In this document: positions 46,636-58,929 of the stretch, piece after piece
How the letters are laid out: every line of letters begins with the position of its first letter
Numbering within the stretch: position 1 is the stretch's first letter
NCBI GenBank assembly: GCA_950022655.1
Contig: OX465581.1
Coordinates: forward strand, 36,613,300 to 36,677,299
From: Alentia gelatinosa
Taxonomy: Eukaryota; Annelida; Polychaeta; Phyllodocida; Polynoidae
DNA: 64,000 bases
Direction: 5' to 3'
The notes under the pieces: model-generated
Seen by the model: only the letters and a program-made list of their open reading frames with translations
The model's database searches: none
What the model was told of the DNA's origin: nothing
Translations under genes and position numbers: made by a program

Positions 46636-48452
46636 ATAAGGGCCGATAGAGCCAGGTATCAGTCAATACCTCCGGGGCAAGACTGCCTCGCTATGTCTGG
46701 TAGTCGGCCTTGTTCAGCAGGACATGTCATCATGTGTAAAGGAGGCGTCAGAACACACGTGCCTATGCAGTAATGCATGGCAGCTGGTGTCTAAGGTCTA
46801 TTCACAATACATGTGTTATGTTGAGGCATTCAAATGGGTACGCCCCTATGGTGCTTTATCATAGACATAAGGCACAGTTCCAAAACACATCTCTGTGATG
46901 CCTTAAGAGATGTACTGGACATGCATCCAATACACAGTGATTCCCCTACAAGACAGTTATAATTTCATTCATCTCCCTCTCTACCATTATTTCAGGCCAG
47001 TGTGTGGTTCATGTGCCAACAAGTATCTCCTATACACTTTATAACTTTCATCTAACTTTTATCTAACGTTGAGGGATAAATATACCAATGCATTATGTAC
47101 ATTATACACCAGTCAATATAGCGGAACCGCTTTCCGGAGTATTTTCAATATCTATCTACTCTTACTTAAATGTTCCTGCAGTCATGTAGTCCCTTTAATC
47201 TGTAACTGAAAGAGTAAGGATGCATTGACAGATTCACCTGTGGAATAGAGTAATAGAGCATGCATGTAATCTCTGTTATTTCAATCGTTAATTTGACGAG
47301 GAATAGAATGATTCCATTCCAAGTTAGGGGATCATTGAATCACCAATCAACGTCTTTGTAGATTTCCGCGGGCTCTGTCACCAGAGCTTTCCTTTAATTA
47401 ATGCAACAGACCTTTGCACCAGTCAGACTTTGGCCAAGATTGTGATTTTTCTTTTGCTCTAATCTAAATTTAGATCTAGATTTTTGAGGCAGACATCGTC
47501 TAAATATGTCTTAACATAATGCAAAGACTAAATCCATTCAGATATCAGCATTGGTAAATGAAATGCACAGTCACCTCCACGTTCGTCAGACAATGCTTGA
47601 ATAAGGAGTTTGAACTTCACTCAATGTTGAAGCCATCCAACAGACTGCCTTGATAGAGGAAATCAATAGCAGGTAGATCAGGCCTCCTGACTACTGAATT
47701 ATTGACGCCATCGCCATGGCAACCAACGGAGTAGGTGTTACACAATACGGGTAGCGTTGGTATGTGTGCGGGGGCTTGTGTAAATAGGATATTCTGTTGT
47801 TAAATGCAGAGTTAGGGAGGAGAGGGGAGAACCAGTGGTCCAATACCTTATGCTTGGCTTTGGAGGTATAGTGAAGCACCTGTTTGTATAGATGTGAGAT
47901 ATTAATCAATGCCTCCTTCCTGCCTCTCTCACTCTTCTTCCCTCTGGTACATTGTTCATGCTTTATCAACCAAGGACTTCTCTAATAAGTTCGGGTAAAT
48001 TGGTTTATCAAAGTAATAATAGGATGGCGAGTCCAGGATCGCAAATAGCGAAAGCTGTATCATTCTTTTATATGAGTAAAATCTAAAACATACGGTATAT
48101 CTGATTAGGTAAAATTTAAATCTTAAGTTTACAAAACTATTAAGATAATAAGTTTGCATCAGACGAGGAATTTATTTGTAGCTGATTACTTGAGCTTTTC
48201 GTTCTGCTTATGTTATATCAATAAAGACCAATTCAATATGTTTTTAATAGTTAATTTTAGATTTTCATTTCACTGAATTCATGGGGTACTGCCCATGTTT
48301 TCACTGTAGTGAAACATTTTCATCACAGGTTTTTGATACTTTGTTGATATATTTTCGAGACCAGGCTAACTTAGAATAATTATGAACCATCATGAGAAAC
48401 ATTCCCGCTCAGAAAATTACGGTTTCAGAATGTCTGCTCCTGATTGTTGCAG

Positions 48453-48662
48453 GTGCCGGAGATGCAGCGCCTGCTGGACAACTCGCGCGTGCTCTCCGCT
48501 CACGACTACAGGCACATGGTGGAGGTGATGTTCCGCGCCTCCACCATGAACCAGGACCGCACAGGGGTGCTGCTCCATAATAACCCGCCACCCAACCTCA
48601 ACAACTGGTCCGGGGACGAGAGCTGCGGGCGATACATGCCCTCCTGGATCCCCGACTACGAG
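48453..48662 (+). CDS. Unrecognised protein gene, coding exon 5
   Basis: A 210-nt exon (70 codons, phase 0 at both ends) with acceptor CTGATTGTTGCAG and donor GAG|GTAAGG. It encodes VPEMQRLLDNSRVLSAHDYR, then HMVEVMFRASTMNQDRTGVL, an Asn/Pro stretch LHNNPPPNLNNW, and GRYMPSWIPDYE. The dense mixture of aromatic and charged residues looks like a structured, conserved region and is the best probe for homology. No catalytic motif is evident. GC-rich third positions contrast sharply with intron 4. Confidence 0.9.
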
Positions 48663-48724
48663 GTAAGGTTCAATGCTAGTCGGTGTTTGTGCCGCAGTTT
48701 ATAATTTACGAGACGAAACCGATC

Positions 48725-49010
48725 TTATCTTAGCCTGGTATTTATAAACGTCCATAGGCTTAACATTAGTAACTCGTATTCAACAGGCTTGCAAATATGG
48801 TAGCTCATACTCAATGGGAGATAAACAAATAAATATTTTCAGGTTAAGATAAAATCAGGGACATATTCGTGTTTGATCTGAGTACCCGGTCGCCATCTCG
48901 TTTGAAGTGCATAAAAATATTCACTCGACTATCGCCTCGTTCACATTACTTCATGCTCAAAACTCAATGGCGAACGGGGACACAGACCAAACAGTTATCA
49001 ATTTCTTTCT
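48725..49010. repeat. Interspersed repeat family B, copy 3 (intron 5)
   Basis: TTATCTTAGCCTGGTATTTA, GTCCATAGGCTTAACATTAG, AACTCGTATTCA, AATGGGAGATAAA, TCGCCTCGTTCAC and ACAGACCAAACAG follow the family order. Confidence 0.65.
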
Positions 49011-49442
49011 TAGTCTCGCATGTGTGCAATTCTTGTACCCATCCGCAGTTGTTATGATTTGTTCGAAGGAATTCAGACATATTTGATATCTAGGATAGGA
49101 AGAGATTGCTGGTTTTGTGTTCTCAAATTTTATGTCAGGTCGCACGAGACGAAGTGATACACCTAAAGACCTGTACTGACGCATTATATCTCATCCGGAG
49201 TGACTATCTATCATTATTAGCAACATGAAGCCGGGGCATTTCTTTGCTAGCTTGGTCAGCATTTTCAATAACATCTTCCATTCCCGGTCTTATAGCAACA
49301 TCTGCAGGAGAAAACGACACACATACGTACTGTTGAAAGTTGTGGGAATAGGAATAATCTAGATGCAGACTAATAAAGCTAGGGGCAAAATCAGCACAGG
49401 TGTAATCTTACGGCAGGCCCTCTTCCCATTGGTTCTTTTCAT

Positions 49443-49830
49443 ATTTTTTTTTTTTTAGATTTTCACTTGTTTTTCACATAAAAAAGGTGTAGCTCGTGCT
49501 AGTCTTCCGATCAGCTTCCCTGCCCTGTCCCAAGGTGCCCTATCCCTAGGTGACCCACAGGCAGAACGCCTATCCACATCCCAGCACCGTTTGCATGCAC
49601 CACGTGACTGGGCCCCTGAGAAAAACTCCGCTCTAATCCTGGCGGCTTTTGTAATTTCGGATGAAGGTATTACTGGCTTTGATGAAGGCTGGGCTGGCGT
49701 CAGGCGCACGCAGAGACCTGGCTATAGCATGCAGCGTGCAGGACCGCGCCGAGCACACCATGTCTGTGCTTTGTCAGTATCCCCCTCCCTCCCCTACCTC
49801 CCTCAGCCTGATGGTGAAATAGCATGAGCA
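49443..49830 (-). repeat. Possible retroposed sequence ending in poly-A
   Basis: On the minus strand, a GC-richer segment with an 84-codon open frame (49709-49455) ends shortly before a run of about 14 A (plus-strand T run at 49445-49458). A 3' poly-A next to a GC-rich frame suggests a retroposed copy or LINE/SINE tail. The frame ends SKPVIPSSEITKAARIRAEF..., not recognised. Confidence 0.35.
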
Positions 49831-50090
49831 TTGTTGGCGTTTCACTTTTTAATTACAGGACACTCATCAATACTCAAGGCTCGTGAAAAAGAAGGGCGTC
49901 TGTATTTATGTTAAAATTCAGATAATCCGTTAGATAATATGGTGGGGTGGGACTAGTAGTAAGCATTATCATGTATACATCTGGTTATTTAGCCCCTATT
50001 TTTTCAGTGCTTGACAGTCATAATTTTGTATGCTCCGTCATAGATATACTATGTAACCCCTATTATTGAAAATCGCATGGTTTGTCACAG

Positions 50091-50487
50091 GAGGAGGAAG
50101 AAGAGCCAGAATACCGCAAATGGATCAAGCAGAAGGACGCGGGGCGTCCCGCGTCGGCCTCAAGGTCAGAGCAAGGTCAAGGTGACGGGCGCCGTCTGGC
50201 GGCAAAGATGATGAGCATGTCGGTGGACGCGGGGGCGGCGGTGCGAGCCGACGCCCATCACGACGACCAGTGGGGCTTCCTGAGGGAGATGAAGCCCAAG
50301 ACACGCCGAGCCAAGGTGCCCAAGTACTTGTTCCTGACGGAGGAGGCGGCCACCTGCCCCGGCCAGTTCTCCCGCCAGCGCAAGGAGCTGCTCGACGCCC
50401 GCCACATCCCGCAGGCCTTCGCCAAGCCGCAGTCGGCGCTCGCCATGGTCGGCGAGAACTCCACGCGGAGGGGCTCCGACTTGGCAG
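50091..50487 (+). CDS. Unrecognised protein gene, coding exon 6
   Basis: A 397-nt exon with acceptor GTTTGTCACAG|GA and donor GCAG|GTAAGC. It joins exon 5 in phase 0 and ends in phase 1. It opens with a Glu run (EEEEEPEYRKWIKQKDAG), continues through basic and Ala/His-rich parts (RRLAAKMMSMSVDAGAAVRA), then DDQWGFLREMKPKTRRAKVP and KYLFLTEEAATCPGQFSRQR, and finishes with a Ser/Arg-rich end. The KPKTRRAKVPK cluster could act as a nuclear localisation signal or a polyanion-binding patch (inference). Very high GC at third positions. The frame would stay open past the donor for about 30 codons, so intron retention would give a different C-terminus. Confidence 0.9.
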
Positions 50488-50784
50488 GTAAGCTGCCCAC
50501 CTGTGAGCTGCTCACCATTAGGCCTCTGATCACGGCAGGAGGGCTACGGCCCACCACCAGCTGGTCAAAAAGATAGGCGTCTTAGTGTGCTGTATTTAAG
50601 AGCAGGCAAATTTGTTTAATTCGGCTGAACAGTTTTATCAATCTGAATTTAAATTGTTATATATAGTAGGGCTAGTGAAGTCCAAATACGTTACATTCAC
50701 GACTTCCAATGAAAATATAAATGATAATGCTATATATGATTTAATATTTGCAATTTGATTTTGTATTCCTTCCACTTATTCATT

Positions 50785-51215
50785 AGTGCATGATCACGGT
50801 TCACTGTATGATAAGTACATGATCACGGGCCACTCTGATTATTACATAGTCACGGTTGTCATTAGTATCGGATTACGGTTCACCCTGAGTAGTACATGAT
50901 TACAGTTCACTTTGTGAGTAGTACATGAAAACAGTATGCTCTGTGAGTAGTACATGATTACAGTTCACTTTGTGAGTAGTACATGATCACGGATTTACTC
51001 TGTGATTAGTACATGGAGACAGTTTACTTTGTGAGTTGTACATGGTCACAGTTTCACTCAGTGATTAGTACATAGTCACAGTTCACTGTGATTAGTACAT
51101 AGTCAAAGTTCACTGTGATTAGTACATGGTGTCCTTTCATTATGATTAGATCATGATAAAGGTTCACTGTGATTTGTACACTGTAATCAATACATAAATT
51201 CACGGTTCACAATTG
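50785..51215. repeat. About 28-32 bp minisatellite in intron 6
   Basis: About 14 diverged units of the form GTGATTAGTACATGATCACA GTTCACT fill most of the 777-bp intron 6, ending about 50 bp before the exon 7 acceptor. Confidence 0.85.
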
Positions 51216-51264
51216 CATGCTTAGTATTTGAGTGTTTTTTTCTTTCTCCCCTCCGTCACTTTAG

Positions 51265-51449
51265 ATACTCCTCGCAGCGAAGGCCGCACGCAGAGCCAGG
51301 TCTCCCGGCAGTTCACGTCCAACTGGCAGCCGCTGAGTCTTGACGCGCTCGTAGAGTACAAGCAGGCCGTGAGCGTCATGGGCCAGGGCGACTTCCAACA
51401 CGGCACCGTGCCCCGCTGGTCCGTCGACATGGTCGAGAAGGCGCACTAA
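51265..51449 (+). CDS. Unrecognised protein gene, last coding exon
   Basis: Acceptor TCTTTCTCCCCTCCGTCACT TTAG, a strong pyrimidine tract. It joins exon 6 in phase 1 through a split Asp codon and reads 60 further codons to TAA at 51447-51449. It encodes TPRSEGRTQSQVSRQFTSNW, then QPLSLDALVEYKQAVSVMGQ, then GDFQHGTVPRWSVDMVEKAH. This is the C-terminus, with no membrane anchor or sorting motif. Seven supported exons give 483 residues. Confidence 0.9.
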
Positions 51450-54341
51450 ACGTCACCGCCCGTCCTACCACACCCCCGGCGCCTCGTTCTCATCCCCGCG
51501 CATGCTCACTGCTGTCTGTCGCCACGGCGCATGCTCACGCTCACTCGTTCCTCCATTTATCGCTCAGACACACGGGAGGTAAAGATCACTGAGAGTTGCT
51601 CAGATATTCTGTGTAGAACACTTGTGTGGTGGGAGTGTTATATCTGAGCAGTGTTATCTCATATGTGAGAAGTGTAATGTCATATCGTTGAGAAATGTAA
51701 TGTTATAATCTCTCTCATCCAGTGGAATATTCGCAAATGACAAAGGGGAAAATCGTAAATGGAAAAAAGAAAACAGGAAAAAAGGTTTAGTGCCAAATTC
51801 CGCTGCCTTGTTTATGCAAATGAAATTTGGGAGTTTCAGAAACGCAAAATCATCAGCAGAAGTTTAAGATCAAAAGTTTGTTTATCGAAGATCTAGGACG
51901 GACATCAAGTGAAAACATAACCATAAAAATACATGATGTGAAAATTTATGTTTGGCCAACTGAAAACCTTATATATGTACAATTGAACCCTTTTGAAAGG
52001 GGAGTGATTCTTATTCTGCTGTTGTCAACATTTATTGTGACTTTTTTAGCAGCTCTGCTAACATAGTTATGTCCTATTGACGTAGTCATTGCAACTGTAT
52101 TATCATGGCAAAAAAAAAAGAACAATCTGTCCAGCAGTCCCAGGGAGAAGCAGTATAGCGCTTCATGCCCAAGGCACGCATGTGATCGACTGACATACAG
52201 GAGGCCTTTGGATAGACGGAACCTACATTCTACTCAGATTACAGAATGGCCAGTCTCACTTCCGAAGAAACATCGCCCATTTAGCCTGGACCTGTTGTGA
52301 CTTAGGGGATTCTTGCCGGTAGATCTAGTTTATAACAATGTCCGTCATTCCGGTATTACTTGAAACAAAAATCAAAATACATTCTTGCAAAATATGGATT
52401 CTGCCCCCTTCCCAACCTTTCCTCTGACCTTCGATACATTCCTTACCAGTTTAATGGTGTCCCGAAGAAACACCAAAACGAGGCTGTGTCTCTCATACAG
52501 TCGCTAGTTGTTAGTGCGTCCTGCTTTTTGCCGATCTTCCGTATGGGTACCTCCACCGGAAAAGGTGACACTTGAGACATCTAGCAGCGCTCTTTGTTAC
52601 CAAACCCTTACACTGCTATCATTGAAGTCAACCCAATCTGTGATGGTAAACTTAGCAGAAACACTGACCAAAGTCTGTTTAAAACGAAGCATTCTGACCA
52701 CATTATAGATAACGAGTGGTATCAGATTCTTTCTATCGATATAATCTCAATGAACATTTATTAATATATATACATTAGATCAGGTAGTCTATAGTATTAC
52801 AGTACCTATGTAGTGTCAAAGTTGACATTAAAATTGTGCCAAAACATTTTATTAAGACTGGCGGGAAAGTTATAGAATCATAAGATTTGGAATGGCACAT
52901 TATTTTAGCGTTTGTAATTTGCCACTTTTATTCACAAAGCCGTAGCTTTGATTGTATTTCGATGCTGTACGTTGCGATTTCCAGTGTAATTACGATGTGC
53001 GTTTGCTATTTCCAAGGATATGATGCACTTCTGTCGCACAACTGTATTATTGAAACTGAAATTGTTTTTTCATTACGATTTGCTTCACAATTTGCTTCTT
53101 CCAGTTTTGCCCTTCTTGTGCCTTTGTCATATTAGAGTTTTTGAGAGCAAAGCCATTGCGCTGCCAAGAAACCTGACCTTGGTTTTTGTTGTAGTTATAT
53201 GAAAACCTAGTCTTTATATTGTAGGAAAGTTTAGCCACCATCTTGAAACTCTTTATCAAAATATTAATAAATAATTCAAGAAATGCTCAACACTATTATA
53301 CTTATTAGGATTGTATTTCTTCCATTTTCTTCGTCTTATTCTACTTTAAGTTTAGTCGTGTGAGTATGATCCTCAATCCGATCCGGTAACAGCATCACGG
53401 GTATATTCATCAGGATAATAAGCGGGAGCAGACCTTTTTGCTCACAAATGCTCTAATATCGGGCACACGCCGCTGTAAAAAGTAACCCTTCCCAGCGTAG
53501 AGCGTAACTCGCATACATAACTGTTGAAAAACGCGAAAAAAATCTTTAGAGAAATCCACCATACACGCTGCTCCATATGATGTGTTTACAACTGTTAAAC
53601 ACTTTTTACACTTGCTCACCTTTGTTGTACAGTGTATGATATAGTATGTATTAACAGTGCCATAAAAGCTTAAGTACTTTGGTGTGTCATGGCATAGACT
53701 GGACGAGATTTTCATTGACGTTGTCCTGTCAAACTGATACAATTTATTATATGACAATGAAGGGTTTATTCTGCTCGCATATGATCATATTATATTATTG
53801 TCAGCTGACTTTTTGGACTTACACACATATTTCATGCTTCGTGCCAATATTTCACTTTTGTGTTTTTATAGTAGCTTATATAAATTAACGAGCCAGTAAT
53901 TAGGCTTCGCATAGAAAACATTTCTTATTTCAAAAGGGTATTTTGTCGCAATGAATTATCATACGATTTGCTTATATAGTCAGATATACGTATAAATTAC
54001 GAATTAAAAAAAAAATCCCTATTATTTTACATTATTGGTATTGTAACTAAAAAATATAGAGACGAATGGAATTTAAAAATACCAAAGGGAAATGAGTAAT
54101 CGGTTTGTTGTCTAGAGTTTAAAATGACCGACTGACGGTTTGCTTTTTGTATCCATGTAACGGAATATAACCATGAGCCTAGCTGGTGGTGGTGATGGTG
54201 GTGGTGTTGTGATGGGACTTTTTGTCATGTGATTTATTGTGAAAAGAAAAGTATCCATATTAATATAGACTGTGTTTAACATTTTTACTAAGAATATATA
54301 AATATATATCTATGAATGTATATGCTATTGAACAAAATAAA
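51450..54341 (+). other. Probable 3' UTR and downstream region
   Basis: After the stop the first 100 bp remain GC-rich, then the sequence becomes AT-rich. Candidate poly-A signals are ATTAAA at 52827-52832, AATAAA at 53266-53271 and AATAAA at 54336-54341. Which is used cannot be decided from sequence. A 79-codon frame without ATG at 51827-52066 ends in a hydrophobic stretch but has no other support. Confidence 0.4.
54186..54210 (+). repeat. (GGT)n short repeat
   Basis: GGTGGTGGTGATGGTGGTGG-type run. Confidence 0.85.
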
Positions 54342-54349
54342 AAATACCG

Positions 54350-56030
54350 TATTCCGTCCAACAGCAGAGTCGCAACATTGTCTCAGCGGGAGGACTACGC
54401 AAGGCCTCACTGAAACCAAGCATGCGAGTTTGTTAAGAGAATAATAACCAGCCCCTCCACAGCACTGTGATCCGATGCAACTTCAAAGCAATATACTTGT
54501 GAGACGGCTGCGTGGGCCCTGAGTTGGGGGAGTCTACGTGTATGACCTATGTGCACCGAATCTGGTGTATTGAGTCCCTCCAGGGCGCGCAGAGAACTAA
54601 CTGAGGTCCTTGGCGTGTGTCCCTCCTGTGGAGCCCGATGCTGTCGCCCTCTGGTGTTTCATCGCACATATCAGCCTATGGGGTAGCCCTGCTGGTGCCC
54701 CCGATTATCGCCCACACTGATGGCTGGTGCTAGGTGATTGTACATCCTGACCAAATCATTGGCCGGTCTGGACGTCGCTTTACGTACTCGTGACCATATC
54801 CTTGGGGTGTAGCCGTATTATTAGGACAGTCCTAGCGAGCTATGTTGTTTTTAATTACTCATTTCGGTATCCACATATTTGTATACACCAATGTCTGTCA
54901 AGTTCCACCCCCTTTCCCCCCAAGATCTTATCAATTATAAGAAATAAACTGTATATGTACAAAACAGTTTTATCATTGTTGTCTTTTTTTCTATTGAGCA
55001 TGTGTTAAAACATTCGATGAACTTCACTGTGAGTATTCACTGCAGTACAAGTATTGGCGGCTTTATTAGATATCTCCAATAATTGATAGACTATTCAAAA
55101 TAATACAAATGGTTAAGTTGTTGTCTTTGTCCCTAATAAATCTATTGAAAGACCATACATCAGAACTTAAGAGAGAACACTGCTGTAGGTTTAGGAAATG
55201 ATTTGACATTGTGCATAAGTTGTTTAGTATACAGCGCCATCATATTATCCGGTGGCGAAAATACGAACTATCTGAACTTGGAAAGAGCGGTGTTCGTAGT
55301 CTCCGCTTTGCCGTAGCTATGAAATTTGATATGCAATACACGTGTACATGTATTCCAGTTAAAGCGGTCGTTCAAAATTCTGATCTTATATAAAATTTTA
55401 CGTAGTTTGTTTAAACGCATTTGAATTTTATAATCCCATGATTCTACAATTATTGGAGTAACAGTTAGTGCATGTCTATCTATTAAAGACAAAAATCACA
55501 TTTTTAGTATATTTCCTATATAAATCAAGCAAATGTAAATTGGCCTATTTCAGCCACTGGGTTAGGACAAATGAATAAGGAGACATATGAACCTCGACCA
55601 AACATCCAAACAATTTTTTTTAATGCTTTTACAAATAGCGCTGACAGGTCGCAATGGATCAGACTGTACGGGAAAATCTTGTAATGTTTCAAAGGGAAGA
55701 ACTTCAGATAACAAAATGTCTATCGATATGTCTAGTTTTTAGTATATTGAACCCCATGACCTCCACTAGACGGCGCCACGGACTGACTCACTGTTATTGT
55801 AGTTCTAATCTGAGCTACTAACGGCAGGTCAGTTTCTGTTGATCATAGACTTAAAAAGCGGAATAGTTTATGCAATTACCAGATAGAGTAATTCTCTATG
55901 ATTTGGTCTCTGGTCTGGCTAAAAAAAGAGTGAATGAGTTGAAAACAACAAAAGATTAAAATGAATGATAAGGTAGACATGGCATACAAACCTGTCACAT
56001 CATAAACTATGGAATTCTCAAATCTAGATG
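54350..56030. other. Non-coding stretch
   Basis: No exon or repeat family recognised. A GC-richer patch lies at about 54420-54790. Confidence 0.4.
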
Positions 56031-56094
56031 TAATAAGGGAGCGTTCATTATTTATGGCAGGGGTGTGTGGGTTTTGCTATGCGAATCCTCCAAA

Positions 56095-56290
56095 ATAAAT
56101 TGCCCCCCCCCTCGGAAATACCTCCAAATGAAATGCCCCCCCCCCCCTCGGAAATACCTCAAAATAAAATGCCCCCCCCCCCCTTGGAAATACCCTAAAA
56201 TAAATTGCCCCCCCCCTCGGAAATACCTCAAAATAACCCCCCCCCCCCCACCAGACAAATACCCGGATGTACGCCCCCCCCCCTTCCCTA
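56095..56290. repeat. About 40-bp C-rich tandem repeat inside the transposon
   Basis: Five units of AAAATAAA(A/T)TGCCCCCCCC plus TCGGAAATACCTC. Similar C-rich units recur at 57256-57340 near the other end. Reading frames through it are artefacts. Confidence 0.85.
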
Positions 56291-57011
56291 GGCAATAGCC
56301 TTAAATCGATTCTTTCTCATGTATACATGTATATGTACACATGTAATATAATGTTGAGTAAATAAAGCCAGGTGAATTCTGGCATGCAAATTTTAAACAT
56401 CTATAATCAAATCCTCTAATATGCAGCTATCCGGCCCTTGAGAAATGGGGACTGTTAATGATGGTTTAAGAGCAATGACTGCAAACTGGTGTACCAGAGT
56501 TATAGGATTAGATATCCACCATCTAGAAAGTGAACCAATAGCCTGTCAGGACATGCTGACACGGGAGCTTATGTACCTGCTGCTCTAAGACCTATCTTAA
56601 GGGGTGTTCTATTGAGACAGTGGAGGCACTAAAAAGACAATTTGTATGTGCTAAGTTACATTGCATGGCTATCACCTGACATTGACCATTGAACTGAGTA
56701 TAGATACTTATACAGTGGAGCTGCACCGCATAGAGTCATGGAGCAATCTCCTAACAGCGGTATTGCCTTTGATAGTCTTAGCATATTCATGCACAACCTA
56801 CAAACTCTAAAATCATTGCAGTTTTCTTGTGCGGAAAATAGTCCTGACTTGTTTTCATATGTTTGACGTTTTTAAAAGATTGCGAATACTAGACATCTTG
56901 CATGTCAGATTACAAGAAGTCTTAGAATGATGGGCTCCCACTCTACAGACATGGCACTGCCAGGTGTTACAGTACCTCACTTATTATCTTCTCTGCCACA
57001 ATCACCAGGGC

Positions 57012-57054
57012 TTATATATATATATATATATATCTATATATATATATATATATA

Positions 57055-57121
<67 letters not shown>

Positions 57122-57127
57122 ATATAT
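57012..57127. repeat. Long (AT)n microsatellite
   Basis: About 115 bp of AT with two C interruptions, inside the transposon. Confidence 0.95.
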
Positions 57128-57473
57128 AAATTTCTTAATTCTGCTAGAAGAGATCAGACACTATTGGCCTCTGTATAGATTATCCAAAATACACAGTTCT
57201 AGAACCTCTTATGTGGGTGAATCACAAAAACATAAATCATTGAAATTGAAACTGCGATTGTCCCCCCCCTCCCCCCAGGCAAATACCCTCATGTAATTTG
57301 CCCCCCCCCCCCCTCCAATAGCTCACCCCCCCCCTGCCGTAAATAATGAACGGTCCCTAAACGTAGTTTTATTCTAGGAGTAGCTTTGGGTTAATAGGTA
57401 CAAGAACTTAATGCCACTGTGCATTTAAGTAGTATACAGCGATATGGTGGAGGGCAGTCTCCCGTCTGACACA

Positions 57474-57591
57474 GACCCCCCCCCCCCCTCCCCACACACA
57501 CATATACACAGAGTTAAATGCACAACAAATGATTGAAATACAGGAAAACTGTAGAGGGGCGTTTATGCAGCATTGGGGGGGGGGGGGGGGT
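57474..57591. repeat. Poly-C and poly-G runs
   Basis: A C run at 57474-57488 and a G run at about 57575-57590 lie some 90 bp apart in opposite sense and could pair. Confidence 0.8.
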
Positions 57592-57694
57592 GTAAAAATA
57601 GCTTGACATTTTTTATGGACAGCCCCAGAGTATTAGAAATCCCTCTCCGTGAAAACTAGAATTCCAATTGATACAATTGATCTCTTATCCAGAA

Positions 57695-57785
57695 GTGGCG
57701 GCTTTCCACTTTCCATGAAAGTTCATGTTTTCATCTTCGGCATATAAAATCCTTCTTCCTTGTGTAAAAATGATTTTTTTTCTCA
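57695..57785. repeat. Family A fragment
   Basis: CTTTCCACTTTCCATGAAAG, TTCATGTTTTCATCTTCGGC and CCTTGTGTAAAAATG match the first third of family A only. Confidence 0.6.
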
Positions 57786-58673
57786 CCTTTTATGTCCATC
57801 ACTGCTCAGCACAAGAAGCACACGTTTTTTTTAATTGATACAATTTAATGACTTACAATACTCGCCGCTCAGTGGGCGTTCTTCCGTATATCAGTCGAAA
57901 CTATGTACAAAAGGATATACATCGACATATAACAAATAAACATCATTATTGGCAAACAATTTTCTACATCATTTCAGTTTCTACAAAACAAACAGATCTA
58001 TCAATTTAAGGATTGATATAGGAGTTGTCTTAAATTTAGAGATTGCAGTTCATTTTTTTCAAATTTTACTTTTAAATTCGTCTGGTTTGTTTTCCTTTTT
58101 GACAGTCGACACTAAGTTCATTCCATATTTTGTTACCCGCATATTAGGGGCATTTTCAAAACTTGTCTGTACGAGGAAGTCTCATGCTTAACTTTATTTT
58201 GCCGGAGCTTCTAGTGTTTTCCTTTTGGAATGAAAGATTTCCGGGAGATTTTGTCCACGGTTTAATCAACAGAGGTGTGTGGGATACTCTTCTGATGAGT
58301 AAGCTTCCGATTCAACATGATTCTAATAAATCATCTAAATTCACTTCTCTAGAATCCCTTGTATATTTTACAACTCTAAAATTTTGATTAATGTATATAG
58401 GCTATTTTGTAACTTTTTACATATTCCATTGTGTAAACTCAGCATATTCAATAATAGGTAAAAGAAATTGTTTTACTATTTCCATGCTCAGACATATAAT
58501 CAGCAAATAGATAATCTTAACTAATTGCAAGAGCGCTTGTGGGGTACCGGATAATTGGAAATCGACCCAAACATTTTCATGAAGGAACAAATTAGGAAAC
58601 ATTATTTTAAATTGTCTTTATATTGACAGTAATCCCGTGAACTCTACCCCCAATGACTGGATTCGGATCATTT

Positions 58674-58915
58674 CAGAAATGTCAGCGTTCCACTTATACA
58701 TGTTTTCATTTTCAGTACTTTCCTTGTGTAAATCAATGATACTTTTAATTGAACCTCCTTCAAGACCATAACACAATGGCTTGAATTTCACCACGAACCC
58801 TCAGTCTCAGGCCATGGACAAGAAAACATACTTTTCACCTTTTTTTCGGTCTCTCTGTAGCAGCAAATTCCACATGGAAAATAATTCTGACCCTATTAAA
58901 CTGTCCTCTCTGAAT
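58674..58915. repeat. Interspersed repeat family A, copy 5
   Basis: CATGTTTTCATTTTCAGTAC, CCTTGTGTAAAT, CACAATGGCTTGAATTTC, CCCTCAGTCTCAGGCCATGG, GGTCTCTCTGTAGCAGCAAA, TTCCACATGGAAAATAATTC in order. Confidence 0.75.
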
Positions 58916-58929
58916 CATGATGTACGTCT

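Larger units (their letters stand above)
56037..57357. mobile_element. 1.3-kb TIR transposon (non-autonomous) with TAA duplication
   Basis: The left end GGGAGCGTTCATTATTTATG (56037 onward) and the right end, read inversely, GGGACCGTTCATTATTTACG are near-perfect terminal inverted repeats, each continuing GCAGGGG. TAA lies directly outside both ends (56034-56036 and 57358-57360). Inside are C-rich tandem units at both ends, a unique middle and a long AT microsatellite. No transposase is recognisable. The TAA duplication fits the PIF/Harbinger type. Confidence 0.8.

Noticed and set aside
56052..56298. Frames with repeated GGGG or PPPP-KYLK motifs
   Set aside because: Translations of the C-rich 40-bp tandem repeat inside a transposon.
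56927..57296. Frames with long IYIYIY runs
   Set aside because: Translation of an AT microsatellite.
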